Below, piece after piece: positions 6,885 to 15,598 of a DNA stretch of 20,526 bases (position 1 is the first letter of the stretch; each line of letters begins with the position of its first letter). Source of the stretch: a virus. The stretch covers positions 1 through 20,526 of the IMG/VR virus record IMGVR_UViG_3300046462_000250; one strand, 5' to 3'. The notes under the pieces are model-generated. The model was given only the letters and a program-made list of their open reading frames with translations. It made no database searches and was not told the DNA's origin. The position numbers were made by a program, and so were the translations under genes.

Positions 6885-7157
6885 TCATAAATCTTCTAGT
6901 GGATAGTAATATTCGTCTTTAAAGGCTAATTCAGCACCCATTAAGAATCTTCTAATCATACCCCAATCTTCATTAGATAAAGTGCTTCCTGGTTGTGTTG
7001 ATTTCAATTCTTTTACACTATGACTTGCTAAATCTTGAATAGTTATTATCCTTAGACGATTACACATTTTCCTGGCTCTTACGCTAGGTATGTCTGAACA
7101 CAAAGTATTTGGATTTGGATATCTTTCACCTTCGATATATTGTTTGAATGCGCCCAT
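6885..7157 (-). CDS. Small protein resembling RNA polymerase alpha C-terminal domain, with leader motif
   Basis: A 90-residue protein. Residues about 23-72 resemble the helix-hairpin-helix fold of bacterial RNA polymerase alpha-CTD. SVRARKMCNRLRIITIQDL aligns without gaps to the E. coli VRSANCLKAEAIHYIGDL segment, sharing VR, two Ile and DL, and VKELKSTQPG follows with the expected EL. The DNA-contacting Arg equivalent to R265 is kept, while the Asn equivalent to N268 is Lys. It begins MGAFKQYIEGE, which matches the leader motif shared with other genes here and resembles the T4 capsid-targeting leader. It could bind DNA or mimic part of host polymerase, but a plain structural HhH protein is also possible. 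It sits 15 bp downstream of the fibre-like gene at 7173..7697. The start has an ATAAATA element 4 nt upstream. Confidence 0.55.
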   Translation of the reverse strand: MGAFKQYIEGERYPNPNTLCSDIPSVRARKMCNRLRIITIQDLASHSVKELKSTQPGSTLSNEDWGMIRRFLMGAELAFKDEYYYPLEDL

Positions 7158-7161
7158 ACTC

Positions 7162-7168
7162 TATTTAT
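7162..7168 (-). promoter_or_regulatory. Late promoter-like ATAAATA, 4 nt before the ATG
   Basis: The minus strand reads ATAAATA, GAGT, ATG for the gene at 7157, identical to the arrangement at 6870..6876. GAGT could also serve as a minimal ribosome-binding site, though it is only 0 nt from the ATG. Confidence 0.45.
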
Positions 7169-7172
7169 GCTG

Positions 7173-7697
7173 TTAAATCCAATTTAACCGCCAATTATAA
7201 ATAAGCTGGGTAGTAGATGTCTTGTTAACATCTCCAAAAGTTGCCATGCTGAAAATCTGACCATTTGCCATCTCTAATGCCATTTCATTTATAGCAAAAC
7301 CAACCAGTTCTCCAAAAGCCACAGTAGTCGTAAAAGTAACCTGCGAAGTGGCAAGAGGGTCGATTGTTGCGATGACAGGCTTGGCTAGAATAACTGGACC
7401 GAATAAACCCGTTTGCGTATCTTCAACAAAACGTGGAACACCACCTACAGTACCATTATTGCCAAACAATACTCTAGCTATATAAAAACTAAAGACGCCT
7501 TCAAATTGATTAGCTACAATAGATGCTAAAGCACTTCTACCACTTAAAACAACCTTATTACGGACAGCCATTTGTGAAGCAGTCCCGTCTTTATTAAGCA
7601 TGGTTAGAAAAATCTTTCCATTAGACTTGATTTCTACATCATCATTTAGTATTTCAATTTTCTGTTCCATATAAACCTTAAAATAGTTAGATTTCAT
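7173..7697 (-). CDS. Fibre/baseplate-associated structural protein
   Basis: I take the start at 7697 (174 residues), because a GAGG Shine-Dalgarno sequence lies 8 nt upstream there and any longer frame would run antisense through the divergent gene at 7729. A later start at 7670 with AAGG is possible. The protein has a pattern I associate with phage tail-fibre neighbours: VVLSGRSALASIVANQ, then ARVLFGNNGT, a loop with FVEDTQTGLFGP, a TFTTTVAFGE strand, NEMALEMANGQIFSMATFG and a KTSTTQLIYNWRLNW end. It has no signal peptide, membrane segment or catalytic motif. The first residues, MKSNYFKVYMEQK, loosely match the leader motif of other genes here. A role in baseplate or fibre attachment is inferred from context. 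Confidence 0.65.
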   Translation of the reverse strand: MKSNYFKVYMEQKIEILNDDVEIKSNGKIFLTMLNKDGTASQMAVRNKVVLSGRSALASIVANQFEGVFSFYIARVLFGNNGTVGGVPRFVEDTQTGLFGPVILAKPVIATIDPLATSQVTFTTTVAFGELVGFAINEMALEMANGQIFSMATFGDVNKTSTTQLIYNWRLNWI

Positions 7698-7699
7698 AT

Positions 7700-7705
7700 T
7701 ATTTA
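7700..7705 (-). promoter_or_regulatory. TAAATA element combined with a GAGG ribosome-binding site
   Basis: The minus strand reads GAGG, TAAATA, AT, ATG before 7697. Here the AT element sits between a good Shine-Dalgarno sequence and the start, so it is more likely a ribosome-binding-site spacer than a promoter. The GAGG decides the start choice for this gene. Confidence 0.4.
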
Positions 7706-7716
7706 CCTCTATTGCT

Positions 7717-7723
7717 CTAAATA
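7717..7723 (+). promoter_or_regulatory. Late promoter-like CTAAATA, 5 nt before the ATG
   Basis: CTAAATA, AAATT, ATG precedes the plus-strand gene at 7729, with no Shine-Dalgarno sequence. It lies in the 31-bp divergent gap shared with the minus-strand gene at 7697. Confidence 0.5.
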
Positions 7724-7728
7724 AAATT

Positions 7729-8436
7729 ATGAAGAGCTTCAAAAAATTCCTTGAAGTAGCAACACTTACAAGAAACCGATCTACTATTAGTGAACCACCA
7801 ATAGATAATGACGAAAATGGTGATGACTGTAATTTTGACAGGCAAACCATTGAACGTTGGATTTCTCAAGTAGGTTGGAAGGAAGTAGGTGGCGATTTTA
7901 CCGAAACAATCATGCAAAAAGGCCATCCATTAAAAAGTACCAGACTAGAATATGTAACACCAACTCAAGGTGGATACAGAGGTCTAGTAGAAGCAACTGC
8001 CAGATGGATGTTAGGACCAAAATGGGTTTCTCCTGGTATCTTTGAATCTTTTCTTGCCGATTTCAAAAGTCAAATACTAAAAAGTTCTCTATGGAAAACT
8101 TTAGATGTTAAATCCATCTGTATTAATGATGAAGAATTTTTTTGGAATCTATTAGATGCTTTTGCTAGTGCCAAATCCAAAATGGTAGAAATATGGAGAT
8201 GGGAAAAAGGCCACAACCCAGAAGATGTTAAACTAGGCTTAGAAGACAACATAGAACAATACTTCAAGGGTGTAAACATTAATATAAAAGATATTCAACT
8301 AGGCAAGCCAAAAGATCAACATATGGGTGATAAAAGTCATGGTGGTATGGCAACTAGTGGTAGAAATCCTTCATTGGGAGCTTATGTTAGTGTAAAAAGC
8401 GTTATGTGGTTTCCTTTTAAAATTACTGTTCAGTAA
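7729..8436 (+). CDS. Plus-strand protein of unknown function with T4 internal-protein-like leader
   Basis: A 235-residue protein that I do not recognise. The start MKSFKKFLEVA resembles the T4 internal-protein leader MKTYQEFIAEA position by position. The rest is soluble and Trp-rich: RWISQVGWKEVGGDF, LVEATARWMLGPKWVSPGIF, EEFFWNLLDAFASAK, VEIWRWEKGHN, and an end with SHGGMATSGRNPSLGAYVSV. No membrane segment or catalytic motif is visible. It is the only plus-strand gene inside the minus-strand late series: it converges on the 986-residue wedge gene with a 14-bp overlap and diverges from the gene at 7697 by 31 bp. That position and the leader suggest an inserted accessory gene, perhaps a capsid-packaged, injected protein. 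CTAAATA lies 5 nt before the ATG. Confidence 0.7.
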   Translation: MKSFKKFLEVATLTRNRSTISEPPIDNDENGDDCNFDRQTIERWISQVGWKEVGGDFTETIMQKGHPLKSTRLEYVTPTQGGYRGLVEATARWMLGPKWVSPGIFESFLADFKSQILKSSLWKTLDVKSICINDEEFFWNLLDAFASAKSKMVEIWRWEKGHNPEDVKLGLEDNIEQYFKGVNINIKDIQLGKPKDQHMGDKSHGGMATSGRNPSLGAYVSVKSVMWFPFKITVQ

Positions 8437-11383
8437 CAGTACACCAAATCTTCTCTTTAGCCCTAACTGTTTCGCTAATTGAATCTGGATTGTTTAACAT
8501 CGCCAATTTAAAACCTATAGTTAACGTTTGTTCTTCCATAAATACTACATCGCCTCTTCTATCAACAAAATCAAATGTTCTATATTGCTCATCATAGCCA
8601 CTCTGTACTGAAATTGGCATATTAACAAGTTGAATTATTGTATAACTAACCATAGTTGTTTGACCCAGTGTTCCCCAATCCAATACGGGACCATTAAGAG
8701 TAATACTTTGTCCATCAATATCAGCCATTGCATAATAAGTTGAACCAATTAGTATTAAATAATTCTCCTTAAAATCACTATTCTCAACCATTGGACTTAG
8801 TGGATTTTGACCGTTTTGTATTCCTAGCGTCACTTCATAATCTGAAACTGTTTGTAACTGCATACCACGGAAATTTAAATACCCAACAGCATTATCAACT
8901 AATCTTCTTAGAATCTTAATATTAACACTACCGATTTGATCCCCACCAGAATAACCCTCAATGTGCAAGTAATCATTTGTAGGTGAAGGAAGTTGTTTGT
9001 CTATATAAATCAAAGGATATTGTTGTCCACCAAATAATACATAGTCACCTTTTTGAACATTGAAGTGATCTAGAACTTGTGTTTGGACTTTTCCTCTTTG
9101 GGAAACAGAAACTATTCCACTAATCCCAGAAGCAACATTAATATTGCCAGGAGCGTTTAAGTCATATGTAAATCCAGAATCAGCACCAGCAGTCCATCCA
9201 GTTAAAACCAATGTGTTATTTGGTAAAACTCTATTAATTGAATAAGTTCCAATATTAGAACCACTAGTTACGTTAATAACCCACACATCTTCATCTGGGA
9301 TTGGGAATAAAGAGAAATCAATATCTGAATCTGTAAATGTTACAAAATTCTCTTGATATACACTGACACTCATTTCTTCATATTGAATATTAGAAAATCT
9401 AAATGGAAAACCAGCATGATCCAGTGGATATTGAGTAATGCCTACAACATCGGCAACTGGCGATGGAGGATCAAGTAATGAATACTCTCCTTGATTAGTG
9501 CCAGATAAAATCTCTAAAAGATTATTGGTGTCATTAATTCCTATTTCGCCAAAATCAATACCAGGAGAAAAAATAGTATACGCAAGATTAACTCCAGTAC
9601 CATCTGTTCCAACAGCCACAGTGGTTGCGTTCGATAGCATATCACGGGTTATATTGCCAGGATTTAATCCGTCTATAATTATTCTATCAAAATCAAACTG
9701 GCTGAATGCAATATTGTCTTCAAGATTGCATTGTATCAAACATTCTAATTCTTCTATTGGAGGAGGTATAAACTCATCTGTTAATCCAACATAATTGATT
9801 GAGTGCAAAACAGCATGAAAAGGAATGAAATCCTTAATAACCTCTTCTACTTCCTCAATTCTATCACTTGACAACTCTTCTATAGAAACATCTATTGAAA
9901 TCTTACTACTGCGACAAGCTGTACAAACATCAGAAAATGTATAATCTAAATCGCAAGGATCAGTTGAATCTCTAGTCGATCCATTATACTCTTCCATGTT
10001 ATATATCTGTTCTGAATATGGAAACTCTGTTCTCTTTCTACCATAAACCGAAGCATATGCAAAAGGATGTTTGACTGGAACTATTACTGGGAACAAGATG
10101 TCATCCTCAGCAATTAATCTAACATTCCAGTTCTTAGATGGAAATGTTACTGTAATCTCATCCCTTTGATCGGCCAAGTCTAATGTTTGAATATAATTTT
10201 CTAATTGTTGGTCAACTGGTTCAGCTACTTTATAAAGTATTCTAACTACATCGCCAGCTTGAAGAGTTATAATGTTAGTAACCCAATTTACACAAGTGGT
10301 GTTAACAGAATTATTCTCACAGTTTTCATTTGTCGAACTTGTAGTAACAAACTGAACATAATTTAATGGAACCTCTACATAATTTAACGTTCCATTAGCC
10401 CTATAGAAAATATGGAAATTGTCGCTTTCTACGGGCAATAAAGCCTTCTTAGATAAACAAAATTGCGTTTGATTTGTTACAATGAATGCTTCCTGCCAAG
10501 TAAAATTACTTATAATCTGCCAATAGTAGGTTATTTTCTTAAAATCAACACCAGAGTTTTTGAGTGCTTCTCTTAAACCTTTAAGTGTTCCTTTTTGCTT
10601 ATACATTGAAATTGCATTGCCAACTTGTTTTCTCCACAAAGTAGGATCGCCACTACGCAATTTCCATTTAAACATATTAGCCAAATAAGGCAAAAATGTT
10701 TCTTTTACTAGATTAGCATCCCATAGATTAACTAATTGATTTGATAGATTTTCTATTTCCGTAAACCCATCAGCAACAGCCAAATTTGTTTTTTCAATTA
10801 CTGTCGGAGTAACATCAGCAGCAGATAAAAACTGCTTAAACATACTTGGTGTATAGCGACTTAATAGTGTTGGATACTTTATAGGATTAGTTTGTTGGCT
10901 TGGTATTGTAGGAGCCAAAAATGCACCACCAATATTGAAATAAAACAAGGTGGATAGGGAAGTCCCTGCTGGTATTGGTGTCCAAGTATAACAAAGAAAA
11001 TAATCGCCTTCTCTTGTATTAGTATTTTGGGATGGTGTCCATTCTAATTGAAAATGTCCTACTTCTGGATTGTTATTTTCATCAAACAAAACTTGAGTTA
11101 AGAAAGCATCTGCTGTATCCGATGATAACCAAGCTGGGAAGTCATCTGAACCAAAAACTTGTATGGGGGCTGCATTCTTATAATTAAAAGTTGATTGAAA
11201 TCCACTAATGTCTAAATCAAATTCTTCTAAATTGCTTGAAACGTAATTTCTTTCAATAAAATAAATAGTAACAGCATTTACCTTATACGGAGTAATGGCA
11301 ACACCACTATCGTCAGTTGTAAAAAGATCGAAAAGTATCGTATCTGTTATTGTCGGATTCTGGTCAATTTTTAGTAATGCCAT
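8423..11383 (-). CDS. Large baseplate wedge protein with P2 gpI-like core (gp7-type)
   Basis: A 986-residue predicted baseplate wedge protein. Residues 1-155 are a beta-rich N-terminal domain. Residues about 175-285 look like the helical core of P2 gpI-type tail proteins, with LPYLANMFKWKL and LWRKQVGNAISMYKQKGTLKGL followed by a short helix. Residues about 495-535 resemble the C-terminal part of the same family (SSDRIEEVEEVIKDFIPFHA). The remaining 430 residues are beta-rich domains that may contact fibres. The gene follows gp25 and gp6, and its length is near that of T4 gp7, whose place it occupies. A cysteine group (C477, C487, C490) lies between the gpI-like halves. The start has a GAGT ribosome-binding site that overlaps the stop of gp6. 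The 3' end overlaps the convergent gene at 7729 by 14 bp. Confidence 0.75.
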   Translation of the reverse strand: MALLKIDQNPTITDTILFDLFTTDDSGVAITPYKVNAVTIYFIERNYVSSNLEEFDLDISGFQSTFNYKNAAPIQVFGSDDFPAWLSSDTADAFLTQVLFDENNNPEVGHFQLEWTPSQNTNTREGDYFLCYTWTPIPAGTSLSTLFYFNIGGAFLAPTIPSQQTNPIKYPTLLSRYTPSMFKQFLSAADVTPTVIEKTNLAVADGFTEIENLSNQLVNLWDANLVKETFLPYLANMFKWKLRSGDPTLWRKQVGNAISMYKQKGTLKGLREALKNSGVDFKKITYYWQIISNFTWQEAFIVTNQTQFCLSKKALLPVESDNFHIFYRANGTLNYVEVPLNYVQFVTTSSTNENCENNSVNTTCVNWVTNIITLQAGDVVRILYKVAEPVDQQLENYIQTLDLADQRDEITVTFPSKNWNVRLIAEDDILFPVIVPVKHPFAYASVYGRKRTEFPYSEQIYNMEEYNGSTRDSTDPCDLDYTFSDVCTACRSSKISIDVSIEELSSDRIEEVEEVIKDFIPFHAVLHSINYVGLTDEFIPPPIEELECLIQCNLEDNIAFSQFDFDRIIIDGLNPGNITRDMLSNATTVAVGTDGTGVNLAYTIFSPGIDFGEIGINDTNNLLEILSGTNQGEYSLLDPPSPVADVVGITQYPLDHAGFPFRFSNIQYEEMSVSVYQENFVTFTDSDIDFSLFPIPDEDVWVINVTSGSNIGTYSINRVLPNNTLVLTGWTAGADSGFTYDLNAPGNINVASGISGIVSVSQRGKVQTQVLDHFNVQKGDYVLFGGQQYPLIYIDKQLPSPTNDYLHIEGYSGGDQIGSVNIKILRRLVDNAVGYLNFRGMQLQTVSDYEVTLGIQNGQNPLSPMVENSDFKENYLILIGSTYYAMADIDGQSITLNGPVLDWGTLGQTTMVSYTIIQLVNMPISVQSGYDEQYRTFDFVDRRGDVVFMEEQTLTIGFKLAMLNNPDSISETVRAKEKIWCTVTEQ

Positions 11384-11386
11384 ATT

Positions 11387-12949
11387 TTACTCAAAAGTAA
11401 GAACTATATTTGTGTTATCTGGACGAATAATTTCATAATATTTTGGGACCACAACATCTAATGGTTGGTTTTGGTTATTAGTTATAAATGTAATATTAAC
11501 ATTTGTAACTTGCTTAATAGAAGATAATGACTGTAATAAATCATTAGACTTCAATATTTTACCATATTCCCAATTTCCAAGCTGATAAAACGAAGTAAGA
11601 ATTTGTTGAGCTTGTGCTTGTATTTGTGCTGCAAATTTTCTATAAAACTTAGGAATATGCAAATCAATAACAGTATCAACAAAAACTACAACTCCGTCTT
11701 TTACGCAAAGATAATCTGTAAGCATTTTAATATCATCCATATGAGCAGCCAAATCAATTTTTAATTGATCGCTTGCTTGAGTTAATCCATTAGCTCCATC
11801 CCTAGACAAAATAAATAAATCCACTATATTTCCAGCACAACCATGATTTCTAAGAACAGCAGTAGCTTTACCGACTTGTCCGTTATATGGAGAAGCAAAA
11901 AGTTCAGCACTTAATTTATAATCTTCCCCTGTTACTGCTCTGTTTTGAACCTTAACAAACGCAGGAAGTTTTCTACGAATATCATCAATCGTATCTCCAT
12001 CATATCCATTACTGCCTGCTGTATAATTAATGAACGTTACAGGAACAGTTATATTGAATCCTGGGACTAAGAAACCTGCTTGAAAATTAAAAGCACCAGT
12101 AACAACGTTTCCACTAGTTCCACCACCAACTCTATATGTTATTTGAATCTGTGATCCTTGACTTGGAATATATCCAGCCTGACCGTTGCCAAATATAACA
12201 GTTGCATTCCACTTGGAATCATATTCAACTCTATATTCAAATCTTGGCTTTGAATCCGTAAAGAAATCAACTTGCGTCCACACTGTTCCATTTACAACAA
12301 CCGTAACACTATCAAATAATACAGGAGATTGAAGTAAAGTGTAAGTTTGGTTCACTACTCCAGTAGAAGTATGTGAATCATTAAATGTTTTTCCTGCAAC
12401 ACCAATAATTGAGGTATTAGTAAAAGAACCTGCCGAAATTAGGATATCTTGATCGAAAATTGGGTTATTATCTAAATCTGCTGGATAAAGTTGATAAATA
12501 ATCTGTCCTATACTGCCAACATTACTAGTGGCTGTGACTGGATAACCAGAAGGAATAACTAGGTCTGTTTGAAGCAAAGTATTAATTGTAACACTGAACA
12601 AAGCAGTAGAAGCTATGGGCGGCGTTGGCTGAAATCCTACCGCTTTACAAATACGAAAAGCGTTAGCAAGTTCTGCAACAGTATCAATATATCTTTCGTT
12701 GCCTTGTTGATCTATTTTAAAAGACAACATATCAGTACAAAAAGCATAAGCCTCAATTAACATAACGCCAAGATCGGATTCAAAAAAATCAGTGAAATCA
12801 TTTGCAAATCTTTGTTCAACTAATAAAGCAAGCCTTGTTTTTAAAGAGGCAAAATCTTGATTAGTGTAATTCAATGACGGCAAAATCTCCGATGCTGCTT
12901 GTTGAGATTGCGCTAATGGACTCAATAATGTAGGACAATCATTTGACAT
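11387..12949 (-). CDS. 6: Baseplate wedge protein gp6 (Baseplate J family)
   Basis: A 520-residue baseplate J/gp6-type protein. The N-terminus has the family pattern: NYTNQDFASLKTRLALLVEQ, FESDLGVMLIEAYAF, then an IDQQGNERYIDTV segment and a FRICKAVGFQP turn. The central part includes FGNGQAGYIPSQGSQIQITY and VGGGTSGNV, typical of the beta domain of Baseplate J proteins, followed by DTIDDIRRKLPAFV and RAVTGEDYKL. The C-terminal part carries DLHIPKFYRK and a helix before GNWEYGKILKSNDLLQSL. In contractile tails this protein forms the ring of wedge dimers around the hub. The gene is shorter than T4 gp6 and lies 14 bp downstream of gp25, the same neighbour order as in T4. The start has an AAAGG ribosome-binding site. 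Confidence 0.9.
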   Translation of the reverse strand: MSNDCPTLLSPLAQSQQAASEILPSLNYTNQDFASLKTRLALLVEQRFANDFTDFFESDLGVMLIEAYAFCTDMLSFKIDQQGNERYIDTVAELANAFRICKAVGFQPTPPIASTALFSVTINTLLQTDLVIPSGYPVTATSNVGSIGQIIYQLYPADLDNNPIFDQDILISAGSFTNTSIIGVAGKTFNDSHTSTGVVNQTYTLLQSPVLFDSVTVVVNGTVWTQVDFFTDSKPRFEYRVEYDSKWNATVIFGNGQAGYIPSQGSQIQITYRVGGGTSGNVVTGAFNFQAGFLVPGFNITVPVTFINYTAGSNGYDGDTIDDIRRKLPAFVKVQNRAVTGEDYKLSAELFASPYNGQVGKATAVLRNHGCAGNIVDLFILSRDGANGLTQASDQLKIDLAAHMDDIKMLTDYLCVKDGVVVFVDTVIDLHIPKFYRKFAAQIQAQAQQILTSFYQLGNWEYGKILKSNDLLQSLSSIKQVTNVNITFITNNQNQPLDVVVPKYYEIIRPDNTNIVLTFE

Positions 12950-12963
12950 AAGTTATACCTTTA

Positions 12964-13395
12964 TTAAGATGGCAAAGGCACATCTAATACTAATTCCTGT
13001 AAGTGGGTTAAAACATCAGGATCATTAAATAGAATCCTAATATTTAAAATAGCAAATCTTTCATCTAAATTATCATTTTTATTAAGATGTTTTGCAGATG
13101 GATTTATCGTAACCTCAATTTTATCAATACGAACCCTTGGCTCCCACCTGTTAATAGACTTTATAATCATCTGTCTTGCTTGATTAATAAGTGTGCTATC
13201 TCCAGGTTCAAAAATTAAATCTTGTAGCGGTGTTCCAAACTCTGGAAGCATTACACGTTCGCCAGGGTATGTTAATAACAAAATCAACAAATCTGACTTG
13301 ATTTGTGCAGCACCGCTCTTAGATTTAAAAAATCCACCAGGGTTCTTAACAATAGGATAAGGAAAACCTTTCCAACTATTACTATTATTTGCCAT
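12964..13395 (-). CDS. 25: Baseplate wedge protein gp25 (gpW family)
   Basis: A 143-residue gp25/gpW-family baseplate protein, close to the usual length. The N-terminus carries the FPYPIV segment, followed by SGAAQIKSDLLILLLTYPGERVMLPEFG, which matches the family pattern of a helix, PGER and a Pro-Glu-Phe-Gly turn. The family's EPR motif is visible in SINRWEPRVRIDKIEV. The C-terminus ends in a strand (AILNIRILFND) and DVPLPS. In T4 gp25 joins wedge arms to the sheath and hub. Placement between the gp5-like spike and gp6 is standard. The start has GTAAATA 4 nt upstream and only a distant GAGG. Confidence 0.95.
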   Translation of the reverse strand: MANNSNSWKGFPYPIVKNPGGFFKSKSGAAQIKSDLLILLLTYPGERVMLPEFGTPLQDLIFEPGDSTLINQARQMIIKSINRWEPRVRIDKIEVTINPSAKHLNKNDNLDERFAILNIRILFNDPDVLTHLQELVLDVPLPS

Positions 13396-13399
13396 ATTC

Positions 13400-13406
13400 T
13401 ATTTAC
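13400..13406 (-). promoter_or_regulatory. Late promoter-like GTAAATA, 4 nt before the ATG
   Basis: The minus strand reads GTAAATA, GAAT, ATG before gp25 at 13395. A GAGG sits about 16 nt from the start, further than a normal Shine-Dalgarno. The first base G differs from the A or C usual in this window. Confidence 0.35.
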
Positions 13407-15586
13407 TACACCTCTATGTTTTCTGGATTTTTGTCTTTTGATTTAGATGCAAAAACCCTATCACTCAAACTATTATGCAAAAGTCGTGTTGGGTCTGCTG
13501 GATCGGCTATTACACCAAAATGAACGAATCCAGTTACAGGACACACCCAAGGGTCAGCGCCTGTCACTACAGGATGTAAACAAGGACGTTTATTCAACGG
13601 TAATTGATTAGGAACTCCCAAATCATTAGACTGCATAGCAATCTGAACGTTATCATTAGCCGCTTGACCTGCTGATTCGGCTTCGGCCTGTGGATCATTA
13701 CAATCTCTTCCGGCAAACAAGACAATATAAGTTTCCGATTGAAAAATAGTAAGTTTATTATGGTTAAAATAATAATTGTTAACATCTACAATATAATCAC
13801 CCATTACCTGAACAAATTTATTAGCTGGAATTGGATTGTTCTCATCGCCAACAACTTCTATAGAATCATCATAGGAATTTATATAATATACTCCACCAGC
13901 ACGCATTAGAACTAAACCTGGACCTTCTGGTTGTTCTTGCATCACCATCATATGGGGACCACGTTCCTCATTATCCTTCTGTGGAGCTAATAATTGCAAA
14001 TATTGATTCTGTGTCTCTTCCTGACTAGAAGCATCTTCCATTCTTAACTGCAATCCATATCCAGAACGAAGCAATACATAAGCCTTATCTGCCTTAGCAT
14101 CGGAAATATTCTCTTGATCCCCTGTTTCTGGGTCTATGGGCGGATGCTGTCTTGGCAAACTATGCTGTTTATTGCCTTCATCATGCATTTCTAGAACATG
14201 CTTAGACGTGCTTTCTATAAAGATACCACGCTTATCACCGGCTTCTGTTGGCTCTCCCTTTTCTCCTAATGTATGATCCGACATTAAAATCTTATTACTT
14301 CCTGCTGTGGATATTCTAATGCCATTAAGCTCTCCACGAATAAGTGTGTCATCTTCTGTATCATTAGCGCCAATGTAGTGACCAGTAGCAGAACGAATAA
14401 AAACTTTACACTTTGCAACATCATTACATCCCCAATCAAAATCCAGTTTCCAATTTGGGACACCTTGAGGTTGATCTACACTATCATCAGCTACAAATTG
14501 AATACCAGATAAAGATTGTAGTTGAAAACCACTCTGAGGCAATTCACATTTTGGATTCTGATATTGAGCAAGTGATTTAGGCGCTTGATAAAATCTCATT
14601 TCCTCTTTGCGTTTATAGAATGGATTACCAAATTCTTCTTTACTAATTTCTTGATTGCTTTCTTCACCATCACATTCAGAAGTTTCATTAGGGTCTGTGC
14701 AATCTGAGAAGTCTTCCATCGGAGAATGACATTCACTTAAATCTACACCAGAATCTCCATTAAAAGCCCACTGCGCTGCTGGATGTAAATGGTCGTCTTT
14801 CATCATAAAGATGTTGCCACGACCACTGGCATGTTCTACTCTACTCCATTTTTCATTACATTTATGATCCCCATCTTGATACTTGGCATAATGTTTTCCA
14901 GGTGTCTTCCATCCATATATGTGAGGATAAGTCATAAACTGATTTGATTCTGGATTTGGATCAAAATCATCTTGCGTGTCCCAATCTTTTGCTTGAACAT
15001 TGTCTGTATTCCAAGGTTGTTTAACTTGATCCCCATCATTTGATCCAAGGTTATAACCATCTCTTGTACCTTCCCAAACACAATCATATTCTGGTATATG
15101 ATAACCCCATACGTCTAATCTATTATTATCCTCAGATGGCATGTCGCCTATATCTTGTTCTGCTATAGAACCTTGATTAGTACCTGGGTTTACGCCTCTT
15201 GTTCCTGTCCAAAAAGTTCCAATGTAATAACAATGATGAATATCTCCATTTTCACACAATAGAGCCAGTTTAGAACCAGCAGGTGGAACCCAAGTTACAC
15301 CAGAATCATCAAAACCACCAAATGGCGAAACAGGATATGCCCAAGGCAAATCTTTAACTTGAACACCTGGACCAGTAACAAACGGCGTATAAAATTGCAC
15401 TTGCCCTTCTGCCATTGGGTCTATAGTGTTAACACAGAGAGCACTAATCATATGAGGAACGGCTTCTGGTTGCATATCCAATCGTTCTCTGTGATATAAT
15501 TCAGAGCGAACTATATGTCTAGCATCATATTGAGATTCACTTAAAAGCTTTTCTAATCTTCTTAATCTTTGTTCTATTTGACTCAT
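13406..15586 (-). CDS. 5: gp5-type baseplate spike protein with OB-fold
   Basis: A 726-residue central spike/hub protein. A short coiled coil (1-20) is followed by the gp5/VgrG OB-fold at about 48-128: DPMAEGQVQFYTPF, LPWAYPVSPFGGFDDSG, WVPPAGSKLALLCENGD and YYIGTFW. Residues 130-300 contain YGWKTPGKHYAKYQDGDHK and SGRGNIFMMKDDHLHPAAQW, as in the T4-like gp5 sequences I recall. The later part is beta-rich and probably forms the trimeric needle. The T4 gp5 lysozyme domain is not apparent, so cell-wall digestion would have to come from another protein. The C-terminal region holds a Cys/His group (CLHPVVTGADPWVCPVTGF) that could bind metal near the tip. The gene follows the hub gene by 12 bp, and the only ribosome-binding site visible is a weak AAAG. 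Confidence 0.85.
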   Translation of the reverse strand: MSQIEQRLRRLEKLLSESQYDARHIVRSELYHRERLDMQPEAVPHMISALCVNTIDPMAEGQVQFYTPFVTGPGVQVKDLPWAYPVSPFGGFDDSGVTWVPPAGSKLALLCENGDIHHCYYIGTFWTGTRGVNPGTNQGSIAEQDIGDMPSEDNNRLDVWGYHIPEYDCVWEGTRDGYNLGSNDGDQVKQPWNTDNVQAKDWDTQDDFDPNPESNQFMTYPHIYGWKTPGKHYAKYQDGDHKCNEKWSRVEHASGRGNIFMMKDDHLHPAAQWAFNGDSGVDLSECHSPMEDFSDCTDPNETSECDGEESNQEISKEEFGNPFYKRKEEMRFYQAPKSLAQYQNPKCELPQSGFQLQSLSGIQFVADDSVDQPQGVPNWKLDFDWGCNDVAKCKVFIRSATGHYIGANDTEDDTLIRGELNGIRISTAGSNKILMSDHTLGEKGEPTEAGDKRGIFIESTSKHVLEMHDEGNKQHSLPRQHPPIDPETGDQENISDAKADKAYVLLRSGYGLQLRMEDASSQEETQNQYLQLLAPQKDNEERGPHMMVMQEQPEGPGLVLMRAGGVYYINSYDDSIEVVGDENNPIPANKFVQVMGDYIVDVNNYYFNHNKLTIFQSETYIVLFAGRDCNDPQAEAESAGQAANDNVQIAMQSNDLGVPNQLPLNKRPCLHPVVTGADPWVCPVTGFVHFGVIADPADPTRLLHNSLSDRVFASKSKDKNPENIEV

Positions 15587-15598
15587 AAATTTTCTTTA

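Noticed and set aside
7698-7850. Longer N-terminus for the 7173..7697 gene, starting at 7850
   Set aside because: It would run antisense through the divergent gene at 7729 and skips the GAGG ribosome-binding site before 7697.
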